Below, in pieces: positions 42,971-54,615 of a stretch of DNA of 64,000 bases (the first letter of the stretch is position 1; each line of letters opens with the position of its first letter). The notes under the pieces were generated by a model. The model ran no database searches. It was not told where the DNA came from and was given only the letters and a program-made list of their open reading frames with translations. Location: contig CAJNAR010000166.1 of assembly GCA_905220665.1 (NCBI GenBank), forward strand, positions 62,001 through 126,000, in the 5' to 3' direction. Source of the stretch: Albugo candida (lineage: Eukaryota; Oomycota; Peronosporomycetes; Albuginales; Albuginaceae). The position numbers and the translations under genes were made by a program.

Positions 42971-45900
42971 AATGATAGAGAGGAGAAGCAATCTCACGTT
43001 TTAGTGTACCACACTGAACTAGGATGGAAAAGTCACATGACAAGTGATAATATATCGCGCGAGATATTTCGCTTTATATGACACGAGCCGATTGAAGCAC
43101 ACTCTATTTGTCAAACGTAGCACTGCCATGTTTTCGTGATTTTTGAAGGCTGTATTTTTTAAGGACGGAGCAACTGGATTTATCAGTCATCATCCCACTC
43201 CGCGGGAAAAGAAAATTGTTAGATCAGTCCCTTATCTACAAAGCTAACTCAACTACGCACAATACATTCGTGAAATCAACTAAGACGCTCGGATTTGAAA
43301 AAAGCTTGGCGATGGTCGGGTTCATGTTACTTGACTTGAGTCCGCAGAGCTTTGCAGGGGGCGGTACGAGTCCATGTTCAGCTACGTAATAAAATGCGGA
43401 ACTCATTGAGTTGACTTCTGAGATCCGTGAAATCTTCGTCTATGCCCGATACAAAATCAATCTTGCAGCTTTTTTAAATTTGGTGTCAGAGTTAGAAGTT
43501 TCTTGTATAGACAGCCTCAAAAATACACTGGGCAAATATGGTGGGTCCCTGGAAAAGCATGAGCGCTGAACTTTTCAGTGCAGTGTAATCAGATGCGAAA
43601 TGCATCGCTAAGAAGCTCAACATTTTCTCACTCCTTCCATCAAAGTGAGAGCCAACCTGTCTTATCTGAGCCAGGTAACAAGATAGCATTTCAACTACAC
43701 TCTGCGGCGACTGATTATTTCGTACTTTAGATTTAATCGAGAAAATAGGACAAAACTTGGATGAGATCAAAGCTCCCGAAACGCTGCAAACGTTGGCGGC
43801 TTTGCTTAAAAGTCTAAAATGACATTCAGTACTTCAAAAGATGAACCACGCGTCCTTCGTAATTAGATCGTCTGTCTATCTTTTCATATTACGATAATCG
43901 CTAAGAAGCTTTCGTCCACACTGATCCGTCTTCGTCGTGATTTATCAAACAATCCAGACGACAGCTTCGTCGATAGCTTGATTGACTCTCGTTTCTTTGG
44001 TTAACAGTACGTGTATTATCTTCATTGAAAACCTGTCCTTCCGAAAATCTAGGAAGAGACCTTGCACCGATATCTATAGAAAGATCTCGGTCCAAATCCT
44101 ACCCTGATACGTTAGAGACGTAACCGGTACCTAATCCATCACGCACTTATTGAGTACAATCGTTCTTCTGAAGTATTCATTTGCAATCAGCAATCAATCA
44201 GGCGCGCCTGCGGTCTTGTTCCACGATCCGACTTCTATTGTACGTAAGTATTTATATAGCGTTCTTTTCTTTTTAAACATTAAAACCAACCTCTGTAGAA
44301 CATGTATCTGTCCAGCCTGGAGCTGATGAATACGGAGAGGAAATTGACAAACTGCTTTTCGATACAGCCTATTTTGCTTAGAATAGATAAATACATCCTT
44401 GAACCAGAGAACTTTGAATCATCGCTACTTCAAATGCATTTTATGGACGTAAACTTGGTGCAGCATGATACTGACCATTTTCTTGAAGCATTCTAGAAAA
44501 ACGATTGGATCTCGTGATAGTGGATAAAAGTCGACGTAGCATCAAGTGATTCCACAAAATTGTCGTCCAACTGGCGATTTTAAATTCAAATCAGTCGACG
44601 AGATGAGACAATTCTAAAGGTTACTCCCCAGTTTCAGCCAATGAGAGAGCACAAATTGTGATTGAAGAGTTCACCGAAGCGAGTGCATCAGATTCTTCAT
44701 CTTGAGACTATCTCCGTCCTTCTCTCTATTCATTGTTCCATGCAGCGGTAGTATTTGAAACTTGGCAAGTATGTGGGTAAAGTTGAGAACTGAAGTTTGA
44801 GATGATTGGAGTGCGTCGCATTCCTGCTGATGCTTTTGAATGCGTTTTGGTATTGCTTTTTTCGTTTCCTTGATAGCTTCTTAATGGCAGATGATTTGTT
44901 TTCAATGATTTCATTGAGATCATTCTTCTGGTTTGATACTATACCGACTCTTATTCTAGCGGTGTGATCCTGGGGACTTAAGGACAAACGACTCCAAGCC
45001 GTTGTATGCATACTTGTTATGTGGTTTGTATATATGCTGAAACATATGTGGGCAATCCGGTACTTTTCGTACACCACAATACTGCTTATAAATTCCCGCT
45101 TTAATGCTTTTGAAGGATTTTATTACAACGGAATAATTTGAGTATTGTTTATGTCTTTTGTCAAGCTTACCGCTCTTACTGACTTGCCGAGCACACATCA
45201 GTATCGTAGTATGCCAATAGGCAGATACAACGCTGTCGAACTGGTAAGAATGTTTCGAGACTCTTAGCAATGCGACATTCTGATTCACACTCAGACAAAT
45301 GTACGATTTTGTCTTAGGATACATCTATGGATCAGCAAATCACGATAAAGGATGAAATAAAGCCCAATACCCAGTCAAATTTGCAAAATACGGATCCATC
45401 TGAGCAGGTTTACCTGTATCAGCCAATTGCTCGTGACAAGAATTGAAAAACTTTGGAGACTTTACACTGCCTTGAGGTTTAGAACAGACAAATACATACA
45501 AAAGCGAATAGATTATATAAGGTACAAGAAAAAGTCGAGTAGCACATAGATCGTAGACACCATCACTGATCTGAACTGCTTTGCTAGAGTAGGTGATGAC
45601 CAGCCTTGGAAAGTTGCATTCAATTGTGGCAAATTTTTCATGCACATTATGACTTGACTGCATTATAGAAGCCGTTAGTCCCCTCTCATGGTTGGATGAA
45701 GTTGATCTGATTTTAGCAAGTAGGTATTGATATACGCCCTAATCTCCTCACAGGACGGAAGCCGTGACGCCTTCACCCCTTTTCATTGCAGAAGGCTGAT
45801 TAAAATCGAGACCTGTAATTACTGTAGACATAGAAGCCCAAGTCCCTTCGCCTTGTTGAAACTGATGTCATCTCCTCGTCCCTACTACAAATCTCCCAGA

Positions 45901-48900
45901 TATACTCATTTTCAGTTCGGAGTGACTGAAGAGACTCATAGTAGTAAGAATCTTTTTTCGAAAGCAAGTCTATCATTCTGGCTTCACCACAACAAACAGC
46001 GAACTCAGGATTCGCCTGCAAGCCGACATTTTTTTGGAATTTGACTGCGGCGTCTAGTCTCTTTCAACGTTACCCTTCCGCACTCCCTGCATCATGATTC
46101 CCGAACGATTTGTCCCTATTTATATCGAGACGGGTGGTTTGCAAATGTGTGCTTCTACGTTGACTTTTTCGAAGATAGGGACTTCTGTTATAAGAGAAGC
46201 TATGCACAATCCGTCAAAGAGAAAAAAACGCAAACCTATTATCGACAAAACTTCGATCACCAATTATACTGCAACAACACTGTTACTATGCATCTTCATT
46301 ATGTTCCGAATGCCCCGATATTCGATTCTTTGCGTGAAGATCGAAGTTTTGGTGCTGCTGAAATCAATTTGCACTGGATGCTGGTGCCAAACTCTGAAAA
46401 GTATTTTTTTTCTTACTGTTGTTGGTAAGAGAGCTAGAGTTGGGGTCTTCCTTCTTTCTAAGCCCAATTTAGTTGTAGGATCAGCACTTGTGAAATACTC
46501 TATATGATGACTTCAAACATGACTTCTAGCTTGATATTCAATGTCGGGAGCAGTACTAATACAGACTAGAACATTACCACATCTTGATCATGAAACGATG
46601 TTTCAAGAAAGTCCCAAAGTAGATATCTTGATGGTTAAAGCAGTTGTAGAGCTGTAAGTTTGGATCGCCCTGGATCGTTTGCACGGCTTAGAATGGAATT
46701 CTTCACACGTAAATTGCTTTTTTTTAGGCCAGCGAAGCGAACGAATACACCGTTTCGTTCCAACGCAACATGCCATTGGGGTATTATTTGCCTAGCATCC
46801 TGCTATTTCCATGAATTAGAGTAGACACAGGAGCAGTCTTAACTACCTGCTGAAGCATAATAACCGGAGCTGCACCGTCCATTTCTGACGCGTGTACCTT
46901 GCAGCACCTTGCGCAGAATTTTCCAAAATTTCTTTTGAAAGTAAATGATTACTTGCATAAGTGACAAAAGATATTTGTTACACGCTCATAGACAGAGAAT
47001 ACTGACTCAGATTCACCCGGTAGAGGCAACTTCTATATGAAATCATTACAACGATTTGATTATTTGTATGAAGCGTACATTTGTGTAGGCAAGAAATGCA
47101 AAAAAATAGAGTTAGGAGCAAGATATATCAATCAATCCCCCACGTTTGAATAATTTGACACAGCATATCCTTTTACCGACTTATCCTGCTGAATTATGCG
47201 CCAGGTACCAATAAGGTCATCGCCGCGATATGATATTGCCGAAGAAGGAGCCGTTCACCTTCATACATATTGTCCAGTGACTGACATCAATATTTTTTCA
47301 AGTTCTAGCGAGAATCACGTGGAGCAAGATTGAAGTCTGGCGTCTATCAAAAGTCGAAGATAGTTGAGTGATCTCAATAGTGAGGAAGTGAAATTTAACA
47401 TCTTACTGAAATGATCACCTCTTAAGCGAAATCAAACTTTACATTGGTATTGTTTTGCTCTACCTTTAAATTGCACATGATGTCAGGCATTAGCTCTTAT
47501 TGTAGTAGCAGCTAAAATATGTAATCGTGGAAACTGTCCACATTAGTCTGCCTCGTAGCAGCTAAGAAAAGTGACGATTAAATCTGTGTGACGATAGAAT
47601 ACAGCCACGAAAAGGATCCAGCACATACATGTATGTGATGTGAATGCTTCCACTTTCATCCACAACAAATCCTTCCGCACTGATTTGAATCCGGTTGGAA
47701 ACAGAGAAAAAAGAAAAGGTATCGTTTCATGTCTTCGTCAACAAGATGTTGGGCAAAGGTTTCTTTTCAAGTTCATGGCCTAGAAGAATACTTTTCCTCT
47801 TAACACATCCATCTAAAAAAAAAACACTGGGATAAGATACAGTCGTGCTGGAAATTTACACAACGTAGCTTCAAATAGATCGGAGCATTACAATCGATAA
47901 TCTGAATGTGCTAAAACGCAATCCTTCTACAAGGAACAACCAGTAATAAGCTGCTTCTTGTCATCCAATTACAGAAATGTTGAGAACATTCTTGGCATGG
48001 TAGTTATATTTCATCAATTATTTCGGAAGTCGTTCGCCAAAACGTATTCTGTGATATCGACACATAAGAAAGCGGATTAATTGATCTGGTTTATTCGGCA
48101 ATTAGTCCCTGCTTGGACTGTCTTATATATGATCTAGGTCAGAATATGATCTACATGATCGTACAATCATCACAGTTAGAGAGAAAAGCCATTGAGGATA
48201 CACCGGCGTAAGCGATGACGAAATTCGTTCTTTCGGGTCTTTTGGTGTTGTGCAGTGCTGGTATGTGAGATTTAATGTAACATCTCAAATCAATAAGAAG
48301 ACTTATCCCATAGCTAGACAATGATTAGTTTCGAAGACTAGAAACTTTGTCGGATTTTGTATCGATTTCGACAAAAAGCGTTCATGATCTCCGATAAATA
48401 ACATATCTTCTACTTGATGAGGCCTTTTCTGACTCAGATTCGCGCTGCAAATGAGTTAGATCAAGCGGTAGTTGTAGCAAAATAGCCACGCAAGTGTAGA
48501 GCATATTTCTAAACTTGGGTGTCGCAGCAGCGCGTTATCGCTTGTGTATGATCATGAAAATAAGTCGATCAATAATACAAGTAGATTATCGAGATTAGTA
48601 AATGAAATTTTTATCCCTGTCACTAAATTATATCGCTAGGCTGATTCTGCTGAATTATAACACTGAGCGATTCTGATACACCATTTACAATTCCATTAGA
48701 CACCTGACTAGAAGACTTAGAGTTGCTAACTCGTTTGGTTTCTCTCACATCAACACGTCAGTTTCAAAGGAAGAGATCTATAAGCTGCATCTCAGCTTCG
48801 ATTAGGTCAGTTACCGTCTCATGTGCGAAGTCGAAGACTGGGACCTTCTAGGTGTCTTACAACCATTTATGCGGTAAATGTAGTAGTGGCCAAGTCCAAC

Positions 48901-49847
48901 CTATGAAGCATTACAGTCTGATCGAATCACCGACCCAAGCAACTATTCAATTAATGAAATTGAAAACGTGATAAGCTTCAAGAAGCACAACTAACATAAG
49001 TTTGTGTGATTTATAATTGTGATGAATATTTCCTAGACACACTGGTCTCCGAATTTGCTTACTAATGACGATTAAGCAATGTAAACATAGTGTGATCACA
49101 ATGGCAAGATGCTTGCTGTGATCGAGTATACATGCGCGTGCCCAATTCTGCGCTCTTGAGGGTATTTATTTTGATACAGAATATCAATAATATCATCATT
49201 TTATTCGGGAGAGATCGAAATCAAGCAAGAGAAATGCAAGCCAAATGAACGTACGATTCGCTCTAATCATGCAACTGATACTCCCCTATCCGTGATGACT
49301 TGATTGGATATTTGCAAAAAATTGCTGGAATGCCAGCGCAGTTTCCATTACTAACGTGGGTTCGTGTGCTTCACCAACTATATTGCTTGATAACTTCAAT
49401 AGTACGAATTAAACTCAGTTGATGGCAAGCTACCTATTTCGAAGATAATGAGATGTACGACCGTGGGGACCTCATTGATCGGTGCTCATTTCACAGTTCG
49501 TCGATTGTATTCACTTGCTCCAACGCTTTCGATTGTCCTGATGTTCAACAGATTACCATAGGTACCCAATTCTAATACTGTCGTTGACCAAGTCTCCAAC
49601 ATGCATTGGTGATCACGATTATTGCTGACATGTCCCTTTGTGCTATATATGTAATCTTACTATGCCCCTGTGGTGCTCCTTCAGCTCTACTCTGACATGA
49701 CAATCTTCGACCATTGTAAATTTCGCTTACCACCTCAACATCCATTTCTCAATAGCCGAGATTATCTAGTGGTCGACATTACTCGCTGGTCGAGCAATCG
49801 TTGTTTTCTCCGATTGATTGGTTGGAATTATCTACTTGATTCGTGAT
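42971..49847. other. Long stretch with no gene recognised
   Basis: All frames carry many stops. 44600-45580 is the contiguous version of the diverged duplication seen as copies A and B. The minus frame 43492-43770 (92 codons, including SPQSVVEMLSCYLAQIR) reads like protein but matches nothing I know. Plus frames 46094-46507 and 46147-46428 overlap and neither is convincing. From 46.6 to 49.8 kb I see only the short exon-like segment at 48215-48260. Confidence 0.4.
48215..48260 (+). other. Exon-like signal-peptide segment
   Basis: ATG 48215 gives MTKFVLSGLLVLCSA and then meets a good donor, GTATGT, at 48261. This is how first exons of secreted proteins often look. Candidate acceptors downstream (near 48313 and 48342) lead to short frames only, so the rest of the gene is either lost or not recognisable. 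Confidence 0.25.
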
Positions 49848-51995
49848 ATGGTCGACTCGGTTGATGCAACGATTCTATCCGAGTCCTTCACTATTTTACA
49901 ACGTACAAAGCATCTCCCTGTTCTTTGTTCGAGCACCAATCCCGAAAGCGCTATTTGCTCGTATCTGACATTTCCCCATAACGCTACCAACGCTTCTAAT
50001 GCTTCAAGCGTACAGTGGATGGCTCGCGATCTTACTCTCAGTGTGAGAGCCACATCCGAATCGGTCGATAGACGCATCGGATTGCACAAAAACCTCCGTA
50101 GACTCGCTGCAGAATGCGTCGACGTTTACTTCCGTCTTCGTGTATCAGGAGAATGTAATCAAAATACAAGCACAACTTCACTGCATCATAAACAGCTTAG
50201 CCGAGCATATTGCCAAGCAATCGCTCGCTGTATCGATGCTTATGAGTCAAGAGATGCGCTATTATATGAAGATCCTGAAGAAGACTTTATCGATTATTTG
50301 AAAGTCACACTCGCGCTTTGGCACTTGTGTGAGATCATTTTTCTTCGAAACGTTTCTATTCCCCGAGATGATCCCATCATCGCGTATCAAGTAGCACATT
50401 GGCTTCAGGAACATTATATAGCGGGTAAAAAACAGAAACTTGCAAGGAAGAGTTTACATTATCTCAAATCGCATGAATTTGGTGGAATTCCGGTAGAGAA
50501 TGATCCCGAATACTGGAAAACAGTCGTTGGATTCGTGTTGCTTGGACAAGGACACCATGCGTGGCAGATTTTGGCTCATCATTCCTCCTATCATGCTGCA
50601 AAGATGCGCAAAATTGCATTGAGCTCGGATACTGGCATTCAGCACACATTTGGCTCCATCCAACGACTGCTGATATCCATTCCCGTCAGCACGTTTCAAC
50701 AAGACAGTAGCGATGATAACAATTATGGTTGGAATGCATGGCACAATGCGTGCCTCGAACTCTATCACACCGATTCGTGGATTCAAAATGACGAAAATCT
50801 TTCTACTGTGCTAAGAATTATGATGGGAGATACGGAAATCCTACAGCTTCATGCGGAGACGTGGTATGAGCTGATGCTAGCGCGCTTGTGCTTTGAAGAG
50901 CCTAAACATATCGCCAACCGTTTGGAATTTCTAATGGCTAATTCTATCGACAAATTCCAGCACCAAATGACCCCATTCGATTACATTATCGTCGCAATTT
51001 TACAAAGTGATGTAAAAACAGCTTTAAAAGGCATTGGCGCCTTAGGGATCCATTTTTTCTCTGCCCATTTGACTGATCTTTTGACTGAAGCCAATGTCAT
51101 CTCCAATCAGAATTTAGGCGACCCAGTAGATGCTTCATTACGGGAGTATTACGTCGTCAACTATGCAATGGAGCTAAATATTGTCCAAGGAATGTGGCAG
51201 CTAGCTGCACGATACTTTGGGACTTGTGTGCGATATGGAGCCTGTGCTATTCAATCCATCATTCATTTTGAGTCTGTGGATAGTGAGAGAAAAGTTCAGC
51301 AACTTATGCTCCTCATCGGTGATCCATCCACGGACGCTCACACAGAAAAGATCCAAAATCAATGGAGGAAAGCGTTGAGTCAAAGACGCGCTCAAACGTG
51401 TTTCAAGTCCAAAAAATACGGATGCGCGCTGTATTGGATGCTAACAAGTGAGCAATACGATGCTGTCGACACGTACTGCGAAAAGTTTTTGGATGAATGC
51501 GAAAATGCCAATTGCATGACACCGCTTCTCGACGCATTAGAGTTTCTTCGTCCTCAGACAAAATTCCGAAAAACGAGAAAACTTGAATGGCTGATTGAGT
51601 ATCGGGATTTCTATCTGGTGCTCCAAGATATCGATGCATTGAGTCGACAGATGCAGGACGCTCCTCATACAGCCGCAAATTTGAATGCTACACTCAAAGT
51701 CGTACTCGCACGCGCTGCAGCACAAGTACACAAATTGCTCAATAGTACATCTGATGTCAAGCGGCTTCGAGTTCCATTATTGACCAACGTCGAAAACTTA
51801 TTGGACGCGGGCCAACTGACATTCACATCGCAACAATTATTTGCTGTGATGAAATATTTGAATGAATTGGAATGGGCTTTTGTTGGCACGGAAAAGGGGA
51901 ATGTGCAAGAGCTTTCAAACAAAATTCGATCGCTTTTACCGATTCAGTTGACCAATGCGATCATTTTCGAGACAAAAAGCAGAGCCATCGCATAG
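49848..51995 (+). CDS. NUP85: Nucleoporin Nup85-like, 715 aa
   Basis: A single-exon frame from ATG 49848; the frame is open about 30 bases further up but only with a TTG. The protein is almost wholly helical, as expected of the Nup85/ACE1 fold of the Y-shaped (Nup107-160) nuclear pore scaffold. The recognisable Nup85 stretch is WKTVVGFVLLGQGHHAWQIL with HSSY after it (about residues 225-255). Later parts such as LQLHAETWYELMLARLCF and NYAMELNIVQGMWQLAARYF match the family pattern of stacked helices. Length is near that of other Nup85 proteins. Its stop is 35 bases from the stop of the convergent ferric reductase gene, so the two 3' ends must be very tight or overlap. It marks the left end of the gene-dense part. 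Confidence 0.85.
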   Translation: MVDSVDATILSESFTILQRTKHLPVLCSSTNPESAICSYLTFPHNATNASNASSVQWMARDLTLSVRATSESVDRRIGLHKNLRRLAAECVDVYFRLRVSGECNQNTSTTSLHHKQLSRAYCQAIARCIDAYESRDALLYEDPEEDFIDYLKVTLALWHLCEIIFLRNVSIPRDDPIIAYQVAHWLQEHYIAGKKQKLARKSLHYLKSHEFGGIPVENDPEYWKTVVGFVLLGQGHHAWQILAHHSSYHAAKMRKIALSSDTGIQHTFGSIQRLLISIPVSTFQQDSSDDNNYGWNAWHNACLELYHTDSWIQNDENLSTVLRIMMGDTEILQLHAETWYELMLARLCFEEPKHIANRLEFLMANSIDKFQHQMTPFDYIIVAILQSDVKTALKGIGALGIHFFSAHLTDLLTEANVISNQNLGDPVDASLREYYVVNYAMELNIVQGMWQLAARYFGTCVRYGACAIQSIIHFESVDSERKVQQLMLLIGDPSTDAHTEKIQNQWRKALSQRRAQTCFKSKKYGCALYWMLTSEQYDAVDTYCEKFLDECENANCMTPLLDALEFLRPQTKFRKTRKLEWLIEYRDFYLVLQDIDALSRQMQDAPHTAANLNATLKVVLARAAAQVHKLLNSTSDVKRLRVPLLTNVENLLDAGQLTFTSQQLFAVMKYLNELEWAFVGTEKGNVQELSNKIRSLLPIQLTNAIIFETKSRAIA

Positions 51996-52030
51996 GAACA
52001 TCCGTAATGTTTGCATGTTATTGATAGTGC

Positions 52031-54346
52031 TTACACGGCAAAAGACTTGACGTGATAACGAATCGGAAGTGTAGATGGTGTTGATGATAGCACATCTTGA
52101 TAAAATCCCTCAGGTCCGCATATATATGCATCAAGAACATCGTCTTTATCATATGTTTCCATTTGGGACTGAATCTGCCGCATAATTGATGGCCACTGCG
52201 GTCGACCATACGTGACTTCCATCGTTCTGGTGGCATCGGCCATAAAGAGTGTTGAGAGACCTTTAGTCGGTGAAATACTGACTTCACCATTCGGGAAAAA
52301 TGGCATTAGACTTCCGGCGATCAATGCACCGAGTGCACTGAGCAGCACCACAAGTTGCTTTATCCACCACGCATCAAAGTCGATAGTGTACACAATGCCA
52401 ACTGCGAGCATGCTGAGGAGTGACATACTCGAAAACACCATAAGACGATAACGAGATGAGATTAGTATTCTCGGAAATGTGATGCTTCTAGTTGTTTGTG
52501 TAAATGGCGTAATGTGTACTATCTTGCTTGATTCTCGTCGGGTGCAATGAATATGAATGTCAATATTCCAAAGTGTCGACGATTTTATCTTTCTAAGCAG
52601 CGCGTTGTACTGTTCTAATAAATTAAGATCCCGGCTTGTCCATACAATAAAAATAGACTCTGGGAAATTGTCACGTGCTTTTCTATCAACGAGCCATTCC
52701 AATTCTCTAAGAAAGCTCAGAAACGGCACCATTCCTGTGCCGCCTGCGAGAAATATCATATGAGGATGCATCTAAATCACGTGCATAAAAAATCAGTCAA
52801 TTTCATGTGTCCGATTAGTGATGATCATACCTCGATTTCAGAGCCATAAAATCCATCTACAGCAACTGAACTCAGCATCCCGGTCTTTGCCAGTCGCATT
52901 AGTTCCATCGTGAAGTATCCATGAACACTCATAGTGAGTTCTATAGTTTCGTTTTCAGATTCCAAAGAACAAGAAGCGATAGAGAATGGATGCCAATTGT
53001 TCTGAATACTAGCCACTCGAATATAAACGTGCTGGCCGGATTTGTATTGTCCATTTTCACGATTGTAATGGAGGATGAGACTCATTGTCGAATTGGAAAG
53101 AATTTTGCATGCGACTACATCACAATTTCCACGGCGTACAAATGAAATGGATCTATAAAGCACATATAATGTTCCTGCGGGTGCGAGCCAAAACGTTGCT
53201 GGTCGATAGTGCAAGCAAATGAACAAGATCAGCGCTGCATTCATCGCATGTATGACCACAAATCGCCGGAAATAACGACGGCGTATGACTTGACGTGATC
53301 CCGTCGCAATAACAAGAAAAAGTATCAGTGCAACTAAGCCGAAAAAATTCCTCAACGTTTGGTATTGGCTTTTTGCTGAGCAATTCTGACAAGGAAACAG
53401 CTTTGATACTAATTCCTGTTGATGGACCCATACGGCCGAATACACAAACGAATGCAAGCTCGCAAAGACTACAAATGTGTTCCCACACCAAATGTGGTAC
53501 CGACTTGCTTTTTGAGCAGAAATGCCCAAAAGCTTATGGAAAAAGGATTCACGAGAGACCAATGCTATACAGAAAATCTCAACAAGGGAATAAGACCACA
53601 TACACAAATGCAATGAAGAGTAAGCGTACCATTGTGTAGAGTGCATTGCTTCCGAACGCTCGAGCAGAACATTTCAGAATTCCGGATTTTTCTAATTTTC
53701 CATTTATGTGATCTGACCAAAGTATTCCAACATAACAATTGATATGGATGGCCACCATAAGACACGCAACCAGCCAATCTTTTGTATCCCAATGGGAGAA
53801 AGTGGGCATATTGATAATTTTTCGGAGCTTTGGAGCATTTTGGAAATAGTTGGTGACACGTGAAACTATTTGGGGCACAATTGGATTCGGTACATAGTCA
53901 GTGCGTGATGACTGATATAATCGTTGCCAATAGAAGACGATTCCACAGAGTACGAATGGGACCCACAAGGCGAAGAAAACGATGATTGAATCTAGTGCGC
54001 TGTCTTGTGGCGAAAAAACGGTTTTAATAAGGAAAGCGAATAGATGATAACACCAAAACCATCGGATATAGAGAAAAAATCCAAAAAAGATTGTAAGTAA
54101 GGTGGTCAAACACGTGTCGGGTGAAAATTTCCGTAAAATTGGAAATATACATCGTTGTAACGTATCAGAAATTTGTGTGGGACGTTTACGTCTCCAGTTG
54201 TTATCTATCAAGTCATTTGAATGGGTCGAAACTAAGAGAGTGTCAGAAACCGAGACAACAACGTCATCTTGGACATTTTGTGATACAGATATATAGTCTG
54301 CATCAGTGCAATTTGCTCTTCCTCCATCACGCTTTCGTTTTTCCAT
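52031..54346 (-). CDS. Ferric-chelate reductase / NOX-like oxidoreductase, three exons, 734 aa
   Basis: Join (minus) 54346-53630, 53577-52831, 52771-52031; introns of 52 and 59 nt, both GT..AG. After a polar N-terminus come several membrane helices. In the ferric-reductase domain, haem-binding His pairs are at 267/281 (H-x13-H) and 349/362 (H-x12-H). The FAD motif HPFSIAS is at about 435, the NADPH motif AGGTGMVPFL at about 497 and CGPEGF near 705. Between the last two lie two more hydrophobic helices (about 600-650), as in plant FRO reductases. It should move electrons from cytosolic NADPH across a membrane to ferric iron or oxygen; sequence alone cannot say which. No EF-hands. It is convergent with Nup85 and divergent from the PX gene (269 bases between starts). 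Confidence 0.88.
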
Positions 54347-54615
54347 ATCGATCTGTTGGTTATATTGGCTATAAATACAGTTCGGCTGTGAAACTTAAAC
54401 TGTATAACGTAATGCATAGAGAAGCATAGACCCCGAGCAGCTGCCTTTTACCAATTACGGTACAATAATTTCAAACATTCCTGTCTCTACTGCTATACGC
54501 TCTTACAGCTAGCGATCTGAAAAAGGCGTCTTACAGAATCAAACCGTCTCGAACTCGAAGTCTTGGCTATATCTATAAACACGTGTCATCGGTCTCTTCA
54601 ACTTCACGATTTGAT
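54347..54615. promoter_or_regulatory. Shared spacer between divergent genes
   Basis: The 269 bases between the ferric reductase ATG (54346, minus) and the PX-protein ATG (54616, plus) must contain both promoters. I see no clear TATA box or oomycete-type initiator that I would defend. This is inferred from gene positions only. Confidence 0.4.

Noticed and set aside
46094..46507. 137-codon plus frame as a gene
   Set aside because: A second overlapping frame (46147-46428) is equally open, neither has a family motif, and composition is like the surrounding desert.
49818..49847. Upstream extension of Nup85
   Set aside because: The first codon there is TTG; the first ATG in frame is 49848.
53570..53650. 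Frameshift in the ferric reductase gene
   Set aside because: A 52-nt intron (53578-53629) joins the frames and restores family-like sequence (ALYTM to IFCIALVSRES).
54583..54615. Upstream extension of the PX protein
   Set aside because: Begins with GTG; ATG 54616 is the first proper start in frame.
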